A DNA stretch of 64,000 nucleotides from Chloroflexota bacterium (GCA_012522475.1 JAAYKH010000068.1:1-64000), one strand, 5' to 3'; shown: positions 52,189 to 61,501, counted from the first letter of the stretch. Made by a program: numbers and translations. The notes: generated from the letters alone by a model not told the origin.

Positions 52189-53533
52189 TTTTCTCCAACT
52201 TACGTACTACTTTAGCCGGCACACCCATCACCAGGGTATCTTCGGGAACATCGTGGGTAACCACAGAACCCGCACCGGTGATACTGCGCGCACCAATTTT
52301 CACCGGCGCCACCAGCATGGTATCACTGCCAATAAAAACTTCATCGCCAATCTCGGTCAGGTTTTTGTTGGCACCATCAAAATTACAGGTGACCGTTCCC
52401 GCACCGATGTTGACGTTTTTTCCAATTTTAGCATCACCAATGTAGGAAAAATGGCCCACCTTGGTGCCCGGGCCCAAATAAGCTTGCTTGACCTCTCCAA
52501 AATTACCTAAATGGACGCCTTCGTCAAGAATCGCACCTTTGCGCAGATGGCAGTAAGGGCCCAAGGTGACGTGATCGTGCACTTCAGCCTGTTCAAGCAC
52601 AGAGGACAGCAAATGAGCATGGTTCCCAACTTTAGAATCAATGATGGTCGTATCGGGACCAATTTGACAATCTTCGCCAATGACCGTTTCACCACGCAAG
52701 TACGTGTTGGGCAGGATGACTGTATCTACGCCAATTTGCACACCGACTTCGATATAGGTGCGTTCGGGGTCGAGAACGGTCACACCTGCCAGCATCCAGG
52801 CCTCATTGATGCGTTTTCGCATCACTTTTTCAGCTTCCGCCAGGTGCAGCCGATTGTTCAATCCAATGGCTTCATCAGGATCATCCAGCACCAACGCTTC
52901 AACCGGAAAGCCCTCCGCAACAGCCAGGCCAACGACATCTGTCAGGTAATATTCGCCTTTGGGTGAGACAGGGATTTTCGCCAGGGCAGACCAGAGCCAT
53001 TGCGCATCAAAACAATAGGCACTGACATTGTATTCACAGATGGCCAGCTGTTCCGGTGTGGCGTCAGCCTGCTCAACAATCGCAACGACATGGCCTTTCT
53101 CATCTCGAATTACCCGCCCAAAACCGCGTGCCTCCTCCCCGATGAAACTGGTCATCGTCACCGGGCTGTGCGAAGCTGCGTGCAGGTCAATCAACTGCTT
53201 CAACGAGTCCTCTCGCAATAAGGGCATATCTGCAAAGGTTACCAGGAGCCGATCGGCTTTCGCCTCCAGAAAAGGCTGAGCCATCATCACCGCATGCCCG
53301 GTACCCAGTTGTTCCGCCTGGAAGGCGAAAGTCGCTACATCACCAACTACGGCTTTAACCACGTCGGCGCCGTGCCCAACAACAATCAACGGGGGCTGAT
53401 CGACCAAACCAAGAACGGCATTCAACGCAAACCAGATTAAGGGTTTACCTGCTAAAGGATGCAACACTTTGGGGAGTTTAGAGCGCATACGGGTGCCCGC
53501 ACCCGCAGCCAGAATGATGGAGGCTAAGGTCAT
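52178..53533 (-). CDS. glmU: GlmU bifunctional N-acetylglucosamine-1-P uridylyltransferase/acetyltransferase
   Basis: A 451-residue enzyme that makes UDP-GlcNAc for the cell wall. The N-terminal pyrophosphorylase has ILAAGAGTRMRSKLPKVLHP and QLGTGHAVMMAQ; the C-terminal part is a left-handed beta helix of hexapeptide repeats with GPYCHLRKGAIL, GNFGEVKQA and NIGAGTVTCNFDG, where the acetyltransferase site lies. First gene of the glmU-corC-cdd-recO group and downstream of tRNA-Gln on the same strand. Confidence 0.95.
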   Translation of the reverse strand: MTLASIILAAGAGTRMRSKLPKVLHPLAGKPLIWFALNAVLGLVDQPPLIVVGHGADVVKAVVGDVATFAFQAEQLGTGHAVMMAQPFLEAKADRLLVTFADMPLLREDSLKQLIDLHAASHSPVTMTSFIGEEARGFGRVIRDEKGHVVAIVEQADATPEQLAICEYNVSAYCFDAQWLWSALAKIPVSPKGEYYLTDVVGLAVAEGFPVEALVLDDPDEAIGLNNRLHLAEAEKVMRKRINEAWMLAGVTVLDPERTYIEVGVQIGVDTVILPNTYLRGETVIGEDCQIGPDTTIIDSKVGNHAHLLSSVLEQAEVHDHVTLGPYCHLRKGAILDEGVHLGNFGEVKQAYLGPGTKVGHFSYIGDAKIGKNVNIGAGTVTCNFDGANKNLTEIGDEVFIGSDTMLVAPVKIGARSITGAGSVVTHDVPEDTLVMGVPAKVVRKLEKSDP

Positions 53534-53696
53534 AATTACGGTCCTTCGTTTATCGAACAGTCATGCACATTCGCAAACCACAATCCTCCAGGTTAAAGAC
53601 AAACCCACGAGGAGGGCAATCCTGGTGTTGGTTTGCCTTACCCGTGAGGTGTCGATGGGGGTCAGTTTCTTGGTTCGTCAAAGTTTTGGTTCAAAA

Positions 53697-53770
53697 TGGC
53701 CGGGGCACCAGGATTCGAACCTGGATCAACGGATTCAAAGTCCGCTGTGCTGCCATTGCACCATGCCCCA
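53697..53770 (-). tRNA. tRNA-Gln (TTG)
   Basis: On the minus strand TGGGGCA pairs with TGCCCCG (one T-G), the anticodon loop CTTTGAA has TTG, the T-loop is TTCGAAT, and CCA is encoded (53699-53697). The other two tRNAs in the window do not encode CCA. Confidence 0.95.
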
Positions 53771-53887
53771 GAATTGTAGCCCTGATTCTAACACATTTTT
53801 AGCGGATGTCCAACCCGCACAAAGGGTCAATTTCTTTAACTTCAACTTTTTTTCAAGCAGCGATGGGCGTTTTATTGGTTTCGGAAT

Positions 53888-53924
53888 TAAAAACGAGGTT
53901 GACTAAAATTTTAATTAACCTCGT
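53888..53924 (-). terminator. Terminator of the family-5 ABC operon
   Basis: AACGAGGTT (53891-53899) and AACCTCGTT (53916-53924) form a 9-bp stem; on the minus strand it runs into TTTTTAATT. It lies 18 bp past the last gene. Confidence 0.8.
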
Positions 53925-53941
53925 TATGGCAGTTAATTGAG

Positions 53942-54172
53942 TTACTTGAATTGGTCTTTAAATTTTTCTTTTGCCCGCCCAATCCTGACCATGGTTACAA
54001 TTCCAATGAAACCGATCAGCAACCCTGCTACCGACAAGCTGTAGGCCAGAAAGTTCAGAAAGAACGTTGACCGCAAAATTTGTAGCACCATCAACAAAGG
54101 CAAGATCACGCTTACCAGCATCATGCTGCCGCCCAGCAGGATTGTTTTCCAGGGTTGCCATTTAATGATCAT
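53942..54172 (-). CDS. Small two-helix membrane protein at the end of the ABC operon
   Basis: A 76-residue membrane protein starting MIIKWQPWKTILLGG with two hydrophobic segments (about 9-32 and 40-62) and a basic, Lys-rich tail. ATG 54172 overlaps the stop of the upstream ATPase as ATGA, so it is translated with the operon. An upstream Met at 54187 is possible. No family is recognised; its role in the transporter, if any, is unknown. Confidence 0.65.
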   Translation of the reverse strand: MIIKWQPWKTILLGGSMMLVSVILPLLMVLQILRSTFFLNFLAYSLSVAGLLIGFIGIVTMVRIGRAKEKFKDQFK

Positions 54173-55218
54173 CTGTACAACCAGCAAGCGGCCATTTGGC
54201 CCGGTTTCGGCGTAAAGTGTGGCGGTTCTTCAACCTCGCACAAGCCCCTGATGATATAAGGGCAACGAGGATGGAACCGGCACCCAGAGGGAGGTTTAAC
54301 CAGGCTGGGGGGTTCTCCCGGCGGCACATCGCGGTAGCGGGTGGCATTGTCGGCATCCGGGTCGGACGTAGCTTCCATCAATGCTTTGGAATAAGGGTGC
54401 AGCGGATCGTGCACAATCGCGTCGATCATGGTCTTCTCAACAGCCTGTCCCGCATACATCACAAAGACGCGCTCAGAGAAGTAGCGCACCGTCGAAAGGT
54501 CATGCGTGATGTAAATCACCGCCAGATGGTGCTTTTCCTGCAAAGATTGCATCAAGCGCAAAATTTCAACGCGTACCGAAGCGTCCAGCATCGAGACAGG
54601 TTCATCAGCTACAATCAACTTGGGTTCGAGCATCATCGCGCGGGCCAGTACAACCCGTTGCTGCTGTCCACCACTGAGCATATGGGGATACTTCTCCAAA
54701 AAGTCTTCCGGCGGGCTCATTTTAACTTCTTCCATGGCCCGGTAAATTCTTTCACGCCGCTCTTCTTTGCTTTTTATACCGTTAATGATCATCGGTTCCG
54801 CAAGAATTGTCTGCACATTCATAAATGGGGGCAATGCACCGTAAGGGTCCTGCTGCACATAACCCACATTAGAGCGAAAGGCGCGCATTTCTGAAGCTTT
54901 AAGTTGGCTCAGCGTCTGGCCTTCAAAGATGATATCACCTGCTGTGGGCTGGTATAACCCCAGGATGCTCTTCATCAACGTTGTTTTTCCACAACCGCTT
55001 TCTCCCACAATTGCAATCGTCTCACCATAATGGAGGTCAAAGCTGACTCCGTCAACTGCGTGAACATAGCCAGAAATGCCGAATCCAAATCGCCGCAGTT
55101 CAAACCAGATCTTCAGGTCCTGCACAGATAGCAACACCTCATCTTTACGATTGGTCTTTTGCGTTCCTTCTACCGGCGCCTCATGTGATTCTGTCAATGT
55201 TTTATCCATCATCATCAT
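54169..55218 (-). CDS. Oligopeptide/nickel-type ABC ATPase (DppF/OppF-like)
   Basis: A 349-residue ATPase. Walker A GESGCGKTTL, Q-loop VGYVQQDPYGALPP, signature MLSGGQQQR, Walker B LIVADEPVSMLD and the switch His in YITHDLS. The C-terminal oligopeptide-ABC extension with CRFHPRCPYIIRGLCEVEEP carries the Cys residues that bind an iron-sulfur cluster in some relatives. The start is one of four consecutive Met codons after AAGGAG. It overlaps the small membrane gene and follows the DppD-like gene by 6 bp. Confidence 0.93.
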   Translation of the reverse strand: MMMMDKTLTESHEAPVEGTQKTNRKDEVLLSVQDLKIWFELRRFGFGISGYVHAVDGVSFDLHYGETIAIVGESGCGKTTLMKSILGLYQPTAGDIIFEGQTLSQLKASEMRAFRSNVGYVQQDPYGALPPFMNVQTILAEPMIINGIKSKEERRERIYRAMEEVKMSPPEDFLEKYPHMLSGGQQQRVVLARAMMLEPKLIVADEPVSMLDASVRVEILRLMQSLQEKHHLAVIYITHDLSTVRYFSERVFVMYAGQAVEKTMIDAIVHDPLHPYSKALMEATSDPDADNATRYRDVPPGEPPSLVKPPSGCRFHPRCPYIIRGLCEVEEPPHFTPKPGQMAACWLYR

Positions 55219-55224
55219 TTCTCC

Positions 55225-56184
55225 TTATTTCACATGCAGCCAACATTTAACCGTGCGGCCTTCGACACTAACGGTCGGGGGATCTTCAACACAAGGCTCA
55301 AAGCGAGAAGGACAGCGGTCATAAAAGCGGCAGCTTGTAGGCGGGTTGAGCAAGCTGGGCGGCTGGCCGGTAATAAAGTCGGGTTCCTGACGGGCCCTGA
55401 GCCGCGGCACACTGTTCATCAGTTTGATCGAATAAGGATGCAGCGGCGCAGCGAAAAAGCGGTGGGCATCCCCGGTTTCCACGATCTGCCCGGCGTACAT
55501 CACAGCCACATCATCCGCCAGCTCACTGGAGGTAGCGATATCATGGGTGATGAGGATGAAGCTCATGCCCAGCTCTTTCTTAATCCTCTTAAGCACGTTG
55601 AAGATGTTTGCCTGAGTGAGCACATCCAGAGCCGAGGTCGGCTCGTCTAAGATGATCAGCTCGGGCAGCGAAACTAACGACATGGCAATCGCCACGCGCT
55701 GACGCATACCGCCGCTCAACTCAAAAGCATAGCGGTTCAGGAAATCAAGAGGCACACCCACATGCTGGAACATCGTCTTGGCCTGTTCCAGAGCAACTTC
55801 TTTGCTCATGTCATTGTGGATAATCGCGGGTTCAGCCACCTGATCGCCCACTTTCAGAACAGGGTTGAGCGAGTTCATGGCGGCTTGCGGCACCATCGAC
55901 ATCTTTACCCAGCGCATCTTAAGGCGGTATTCCTCATCCTTTAATGCCATGGTATCTAATCCGTTTAATAAAATTTTCCCGGAATAGGTATCGACATTCT
56001 TCGGCAGCAAGCGCAAGATCGCCCGAGCCATCGAAGTCTTACCACAACCCGATTCGCCCACAATCACCACGGCGCGGTTGCGACCTAAATCAAAGTCAAC
56101 CCCATCCACCGCGCGTACAACGCCTTTGGTGGTGCGGAAGAACAGTTGCAAATCTCTTACACTTAATACTGTATCAGCAGACAT
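55225..56184 (-). CDS. Oligopeptide/nickel-type ABC ATPase (DppD/OppD-like)
   Basis: A 319-residue ATPase. Walker A GESGCGKTSM, signature ELSGGMRQR, Walker B LIILDEPTSALD, His in LITHDIAT, and the C-terminal CRFYDRCPSRFEPCVEDPP extension. The VKMSMVPQAAMNSLNPVLKV Q-loop stretch is typical. It forms a heterodimer with the DppF-like protein. GGAGG precedes the ATG; 5 bp after the DppC-like gene. Confidence 0.93.
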   Translation of the reverse strand: MSADTVLSVRDLQLFFRTTKGVVRAVDGVDFDLGRNRAVVIVGESGCGKTSMARAILRLLPKNVDTYSGKILLNGLDTMALKDEEYRLKMRWVKMSMVPQAAMNSLNPVLKVGDQVAEPAIIHNDMSKEVALEQAKTMFQHVGVPLDFLNRYAFELSGGMRQRVAIAMSLVSLPELIILDEPTSALDVLTQANIFNVLKRIKKELGMSFILITHDIATSSELADDVAVMYAGQIVETGDAHRFFAAPLHPYSIKLMNSVPRLRARQEPDFITGQPPSLLNPPTSCRFYDRCPSRFEPCVEDPPTVSVEGRTVKCWLHVK

Positions 56185-56189
56185 CGATC

Positions 56190-57530
56190 TTATACCTCCC
56201 TCAATTTGGGATTAAAGATACGGTCGAGCGCAAAACCGATCATCGCAAAACTTAAACCAGTGATCATCAACAGAACTGCTGGCTGTAAAACCCAGTAATA
56301 GTACCCGTTGTACAGGGCGCCTTGCATCTGGGCATCGTTGATGACCTTCCCCCAGGTGGGCAAGATCGGGTCGCCCAGACCCAGCACCGCTAATGAAGCT
56401 TCCAAGAAGACATACGATGGAATCGCGCTGACCAATCCAGGGATTAGGATGGGGATGATGCGGGGCACCAGGTAGCGGTTGATGATGCGCCAGTTACCTG
56501 CACCATAGGAACGGGCAGCTTCAATATAGGCTGCCTCTTTAATCTGCAGGAAGATGGCACGGAAATTCTTGATGCCAGCGCCAAACAGGCTGATCAAAAT
56601 CACCACCCACAACATCGTCCAGATACTGCGACTGTAGAAGACCCCCACCATAATCAGGATTGGCAAGAAAGGCAAAAGCATATAAATCTCAGTGATTCGC
56701 TGAATGATCTCATCGGTTACACCGCCGAACCACACACCAATCGCGGCGATAAACATGGTAGTAAAAGTTGTCCCAATTGCGGCTAAAAACCCAAAGGAAA
56801 GGGCAATCGGCGCGCCCCATAACAGGGGCAGCAAAAGGTCACGTCGGCGGTGGTCGGTGCCAGCTAACCCGTGCACCTGCCCAAAGCTGACAAACTTGGC
56901 TTCGATATCCGAGCCTTCTTCAAACACAATCGTATCCACATGCAGCTCATAGGTGCCCTGCTGCACCTTATAAGGTTCCTCATCCGGAACTCGCAGCAAA
57001 CCAATCCGGGGAAGAACCCCGTCCAGCTTACGAACCAGTTTATCTTGCAGATCAAAACGGACGACTTCATGCTGCTTGGCAGTGATATCAGCGACTTTGA
57101 TCTTTTCGCCATCCGGTGTAAACCAGGTCAGGGTGACAAAAGGAGATTTTTCTTTATAAACTGAAGTTAATATCACCTGCAGTTCCTGCGGGAAATCATC
57201 ATATGGATAATCGAACTTAAACACCATCTGAATGTCCCACATGTCAGTCGTAACTTCAGTGACAGTTTTTTCAACTTCGTCCTCGGGGTTGGTGCTGTCG
57301 ATTATGATCGTTTCCGAGTATTTTTTTGTCCGGAACCAGTTAACATATGTCGGGCGAGCATTCCTTGGCGCCGTGCCTTGGATTTCTTCGCTTCCTCGCC
57401 ATTCGTAAATGGCTTCGCTATAGGGGATGGAAATTACAACATAAATCGCCAATGCCACCAGAAGGATGATCATGATCGAACCTAAAATGGCAGAGGGGAA
57501 TTGTTTAATGTTGTCAATGAAATTTTTCAT
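56190..57530 (-). CDS. Oligopeptide/nickel-type ABC permease (DppC-like) with large ectodomain
   Basis: A 446-residue permease; the usual length is about 300. After the first helix (AILGSIMIILLVALAIYVVI), residues about 37-225 form a polar, beta-rich extracytoplasmic region (for example TWFTPDGEKIKV, YELHVDTIVFEEGSDIEA), where normal DppC has about 40 residues. The core then follows normally: HRRRDLLLPLLWGAPIALSFG and the EAA loop EAARSYGAGNWRIINRYLVP. Its start overlaps the stop of the DppB-like gene by 4 bp. Confidence 0.9.
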   Translation of the reverse strand: MKNFIDNIKQFPSAILGSIMIILLVALAIYVVISIPYSEAIYEWRGSEEIQGTAPRNARPTYVNWFRTKKYSETIIIDSTNPEDEVEKTVTEVTTDMWDIQMVFKFDYPYDDFPQELQVILTSVYKEKSPFVTLTWFTPDGEKIKVADITAKQHEVVRFDLQDKLVRKLDGVLPRIGLLRVPDEEPYKVQQGTYELHVDTIVFEEGSDIEAKFVSFGQVHGLAGTDHRRRDLLLPLLWGAPIALSFGFLAAIGTTFTTMFIAAIGVWFGGVTDEIIQRITEIYMLLPFLPILIMVGVFYSRSIWTMLWVVILISLFGAGIKNFRAIFLQIKEAAYIEAARSYGAGNWRIINRYLVPRIIPILIPGLVSAIPSYVFLEASLAVLGLGDPILPTWGKVINDAQMQGALYNGYYYWVLQPAVLLMITGLSFAMIGFALDRIFNPKLREV

Positions 57531-58669
57531 GCTTTCGGCCCTCCACTTCCCATGCGCACACGGGGGTCAACCAGTGCGTAAATAAAATCTAAGATAAAGA
57601 CCGTAATGGCCAGCAAATAAGCATAAATTACATTCGAGCCAACGATCACTGGCGTATCAAAAGTCTGCACTGCTCGGTAAAGCATGCGTCCCAAGCCGGG
57701 CCAGTTGAAAATCGTTTCGGTGAGGAGGGCACCCTGCCACAGGCCAATCAACATCAAAGCAAAACTGGTAATGATATTGGGCAAGGTAGGGCGCAGAATA
57801 TAACGCCGCTCAATGTCTCTTGCAGAAAGACCCTTAGCCCGCGCCAGTTCAACATAGTCTTCCATTGAAAAGATCAAGAAAAAAGTACGCGATGAATAAA
57901 CACTGGCAAAAAAGCCGCTCATAAGCCAGGCCGCTACGGGTAAAATCAGGTGCCGGCCCAGGCTGAGCGCATACTTAATGGGGTCTTCCGGAGGCGGTGC
58001 GTCAACCATACCGCCAAAAGGCAGCCAGCCTAAAAGCGCCGCAAAAATTAGCAGTAAGAAGATGCCATAAAACCAGGGGGGTGCGGAGGAGGTCGGTGAA
58101 AGTGCAATGACTAATTTGTCTATGAAACTGCCATAATTCCTGGATAAGAACAATGCAAACACAAGGCTGATAAAAAAAAGGCTGAAACTGGCGGTGGTCA
58201 TAAATAATAATGTCGGGGGTAAGCGTTCCAGAATGATCAAACGGACGCTTGCAGAACCACTATCACTGGTCAGATGCTGTGCCCGGCCTAAATTCAAAGT
58301 CATCGCGTTGAATAAAAATCGAAAACTCCGCCCAACAAAGGGCTTATCCAACCCCAGGCGATGCTCTTCAACCGCCACCAGCTCATTGATCAATTGCTGG
58401 CGTTCTTCTGGTGGACGCCGTCTGAGTTCCGGGTCCATACTGACCTGCAGACCAATGCCATCCCGAATTTGGGCTTTCATAATCTGGTCAACATAACCGC
58501 CCATATTGGCGATTAAGACCACCAGGTACATCCCAATGAGCACCGCCAAAAAGAGAGAGAAGAATTTTCCAATGGTATAGCGCAGCATTCGTAAAACAGT
58601 ATTCGGTTTTTTTTCTGCTGTTTTCACTGGCTTTGAAATTTCTTCAGGTGAATACGTAGTATCTGTCAT
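57527..58669 (-). CDS. Oligopeptide/nickel-type ABC permease (DppB-like)
   Basis: A 380-residue permease, somewhat longer than the usual 310-340. A 30-residue cytoplasmic N-terminus precedes the first helix; then an ectodomain of about 110 residues (about 55-165) rich in Arg and Glu contains EEHRLGLDKPF and NLGRAQHL, related to the usual LGLDxPL and GDLG sites. The core has ILERLPPTLLFM and the EAA loop ELARAKGLSARDIERRYILRP. It is followed by the DppC-like gene (overlap of 4 bp). Confidence 0.92.
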   Translation of the reverse strand: MTDTTYSPEEISKPVKTAEKKPNTVLRMLRYTIGKFFSLFLAVLIGMYLVVLIANMGGYVDQIMKAQIRDGIGLQVSMDPELRRRPPEERQQLINELVAVEEHRLGLDKPFVGRSFRFLFNAMTLNLGRAQHLTSDSGSASVRLIILERLPPTLLFMTTASFSLFFISLVFALFLSRNYGSFIDKLVIALSPTSSAPPWFYGIFLLLIFAALLGWLPFGGMVDAPPPEDPIKYALSLGRHLILPVAAWLMSGFFASVYSSRTFFLIFSMEDYVELARAKGLSARDIERRYILRPTLPNIITSFALMLIGLWQGALLTETIFNWPGLGRMLYRAVQTFDTPVIVGSNVIYAYLLAITVFILDFIYALVDPRVRMGSGGPKA

Positions 58670-58710
58670 AGCGTATCTCGCTTTCCATAAACAGATCGGA
58701 ATTTAAGAAT

Positions 58711-58742
58711 ACTGGGGGCGTGGCGTACGCCGCGCCCCCAGT
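58711..58742 (-). repeat. Strong hairpin between binding protein and permease genes
   Basis: ACTGGGGGCG (58711-58720) pairs with CGCCCCCAGT (58733-58742), with GGCG-TA-CGCC inside, giving a GC-rich stem of about 14 bp. No T-run follows on the minus strand, so it more likely protects the upstream mRNA (binding protein) or reduces permease expression than terminates fully. Confidence 0.7.
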
Positions 58743-58766
58743 AATCATAGGCTAAAAAACTTTTTA

Positions 58767-61409
58767 CTAATCAACGGTCACGAATGTGAGCCCATCAGAG
58801 ACAGGAACAGCCACAAGGTTAGAAACAACCACAACCTCGAGGGTGTTGGAGCCTGCTGTCAGGGCGCCGGTGATTTCAGGTGTCAGAACAATCTCGAAGA
58901 GACCGTCTTCCACGCCAACAGCCTTGCCCACGTAGGCAATCTGGTTGGCTGCATCGACCACCAGGAAGTTCACACTGGTGATGTCATCAAGGGCATAAGG
59001 AGCACCCTCGAAGGTCACCGAGACTTCGTAAACCTCTTCGTCACCAATGGTCACACGTGTGGAACCATCAAGTTCCACGGCGGGGATCGGTGCATTTGCA
59101 AAGCGATTCCAGCGGGAAGCCAGATCCGGGAAGAATGGGTTGTTGTTCAAAATAACAGTACCCTCAACCGGGAAGGCGCGCTGCAGGTAGTAGGGGCCGG
59201 TGCCAAGCCAGAAGTGCCCGTAACGGCGGTGCCATTCGGTCAGGTTCTCAAGGCGCAGGGCCACTTCAGCCTCATCAACATACTCGCTGAAGATTGGCTC
59301 GTAAGGCATACCGCCTTCTTCTGTCCATTGATCCAGCTTGCCTTTCATGATCTCGATCGTCGGGCCAGCGATGTAGCTCAGGCGGTCGACATCCAAATCG
59401 GCAGCTTTAGCCTGCGAGAAGACAGCTTCATGGTCGGCTTCAGCCAAAAGGCCGAGATACAGGTTATGCCAGGCGCCAGGGCCCTGATCGTAGTAAGGCC
59501 ACCAGGTGCTCACGTTCAGTTCAGCATCCTGATAGTACACATCGGAGTAGGTTTCGATAACCAGTGGATCGGTGGAGATAATCTTGACGCCCTTGAATGA
59601 ACCCAAGAACGAACGCAATGTCGGGGCAGCAGCCGCATCATAGATAGCGCTATCCTCTTTACCACGATCAAAGGTCAAGATGATACCCATTAAGATATCA
59701 CCCACGGAGAACGGGCTGCCATCGTGCCATTTGACCACATCAAACAGGTCTTCCTGGTAGTAGGCCACGCTCTTACGCAGAGCGGTGACGGGGCCGGGGA
59801 TTTCAACTTCTTCATCCTCGGCAGCAGCTTCAGCCGCTTCTTCAGCAGCTTCAACAGCAGCAGCGTGCTTTTCACCAACGGTGATGAAACGCATTTCAAC
59901 AGGATCCCAGTCAGCCCAGGCATCATCGGGGACGAGAATCTCAGGGGCGTAGGACAGCTCAGCCCAATCCAGATTCTGGAATACAGGCAAGCCTTCTTCA
60001 ACGACGACTTCAGCTCGGTCGATGCGGTTAGGCAGGTACAGACCGGTGAAGGGATCCGGGTATGTCGCAGATTCCGAGGTGCCGCGGATCAGGGTCATGT
60101 CATAAATCCAGTTGGAGCCAGCAATCGGGTTCCAGGGCTCGGTGAGAATGCTGGGCATAGCCATTGTCAGAGAGCCGCCCTCTTCGCCAGCGCGCTGGAT
60201 GGTCAGCGCCCACAGGTAACCACCGCCCACGTTGCCGTACAGGTCAGCCGCAGCGGAGATGTTCTTCTGCTTGGGGGTAATGGAATTCTGGTCATACAGC
60301 CACAGGCGGGCGGAGTCTTTCATCGCCAGATCCAGAGCTTTTCCAATCAATTCTCCACGTTCTTCAAGCGAGGTGAAGTCCTGATAGGCAAGCTTTTCAG
60401 CAACATCGTAGAATTCCGGGTCGTTTTCATAATTCATCCACAGCGGAGCGGGCAAGCCTAAATCGGTGTAGAAGTAGGAAAAGTTGTCGCCCAGGTCGCG
60501 TGGGATCACAGTGGTGATCCAGCCGCCGGTGTAAATGTGGAACTCACCATCGTTCGGGTCGCCACTGTACCAGATCGGTGAAGCATCAGCAGCAGATTTG
60601 TAATCACGGATGACGGTGAAGCCAATGTCCTCAAGCTGGTTGGAAACGTAGTCACCAATTTGCAGGCGCTCGTCTTCGATACGGATCAAGACGCTGATCT
60701 CGACGGGCTCGCCTTCATAGGTCCACTTGCCGCCTTCCAGGGTTGCGCCCAGGGCTTCCATCTCAGCGCCGATCAGCTCAGCAGCCTTGTCTTTATCATA
60801 GGCATAGGCCAACTCAATAGCACGAATTTCAGCAGCAAAGGCAGCCGCGGCATTGGAGGCGCTGTTGAAGGTGGTCCAGCGGGGTGTGCCCAAACCACCA
60901 ACGATCTCCTGCACCATGTAATCACGATCAATGAGGATATTCATGGCTTCGCGAATTTTCGCAACGCCGAAGGGGTTCAGTTTGCCATTTTCCCACACGG
61001 GGCCGGTGGTGTTGAAGCTCAGCTCGTTGTAGGAGCCAGAAGAAGCGTAGGAATCAAGATTCGGGGCAGCTTCAACTTTAGCGGCTGATTCGGGGTTGGA
61101 TACGGTATAGACAAAGATGTCAATTTCCTCAACCTCGAGGCGGGTGATGGCAGCATCGGTGTTGGGCTCTTCAATCACGATGATTGTGTCAAACCAACCA
61201 CCTTTGCGATCAGAGACTTCAGCGACAGGTGCGTCCTCAGCAGGTACCTCAACCTCAACGGGAACCTCAACCTCAACCGTCTCAACAACGGTTTCAACAA
61301 CGGTTTCGATAATTTTTTCAGGTTCAACGACTGCGGCGGGTTCGCACGCGGCTAAAACCATCGCTAACGCCATAACGACGCCAAATACAGCTAATAGTTT
61401 CTTTTGCAT
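58767..61409 (-). CDS. Family-5 ABC substrate-binding lipoprotein, apparently circularly permuted
   Basis: An 880-residue lipoprotein (lipobox VLAAC, Cys22) with an acidic Val/Glu linker (23-65). Motifs of the peptide/nickel-binding family 5 occur in rotated order. Residues 72-405 hold what is normally the second half: EEIDIFVYTVSN, IREAMNILIDRDYMVQEIVG (151-170), YDKDKAAELI and DYVSNQLEDIGFTV. Residues 411-770 hold what is normally the first half: GGSLTMAMPSILTEPWNP, DPFTGLYLP, VVKWHDGSPFSVGDIL (558-573) and GTGPYYLQ (736-743). Residues 775-880 are an extra beta-rich, Ig-like domain. Usual length is 500-600. It is the first gene of the operon with two permeases, two ATPases and a small membrane protein. 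The ligand is unknown. Confidence 0.88.
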   Translation of the reverse strand: MQKKLLAVFGVVMALAMVLAACEPAAVVEPEKIIETVVETVVETVEVEVPVEVEVPAEDAPVAEVSDRKGGWFDTIIVIEEPNTDAAITRLEVEEIDIFVYTVSNPESAAKVEAAPNLDSYASSGSYNELSFNTTGPVWENGKLNPFGVAKIREAMNILIDRDYMVQEIVGGLGTPRWTTFNSASNAAAAFAAEIRAIELAYAYDKDKAAELIGAEMEALGATLEGGKWTYEGEPVEISVLIRIEDERLQIGDYVSNQLEDIGFTVIRDYKSAADASPIWYSGDPNDGEFHIYTGGWITTVIPRDLGDNFSYFYTDLGLPAPLWMNYENDPEFYDVAEKLAYQDFTSLEERGELIGKALDLAMKDSARLWLYDQNSITPKQKNISAAADLYGNVGGGYLWALTIQRAGEEGGSLTMAMPSILTEPWNPIAGSNWIYDMTLIRGTSESATYPDPFTGLYLPNRIDRAEVVVEEGLPVFQNLDWAELSYAPEILVPDDAWADWDPVEMRFITVGEKHAAAVEAAEEAAEAAAEDEEVEIPGPVTALRKSVAYYQEDLFDVVKWHDGSPFSVGDILMGIILTFDRGKEDSAIYDAAAAPTLRSFLGSFKGVKIISTDPLVIETYSDVYYQDAELNVSTWWPYYDQGPGAWHNLYLGLLAEADHEAVFSQAKAADLDVDRLSYIAGPTIEIMKGKLDQWTEEGGMPYEPIFSEYVDEAEVALRLENLTEWHRRYGHFWLGTGPYYLQRAFPVEGTVILNNNPFFPDLASRWNRFANAPIPAVELDGSTRVTIGDEEVYEVSVTFEGAPYALDDITSVNFLVVDAANQIAYVGKAVGVEDGLFEIVLTPEITGALTAGSNTLEVVVVSNLVAVPVSDGLTFVTVD

Positions 61410-61501
61410 TTTTTCTCCTTCTTAATAAATTAAATTTATTAAAAATCTAGTGGATCAACTTAACAATTTTGGTAAAACATTGATCTGATCGCAGCGGGGT
61501 T

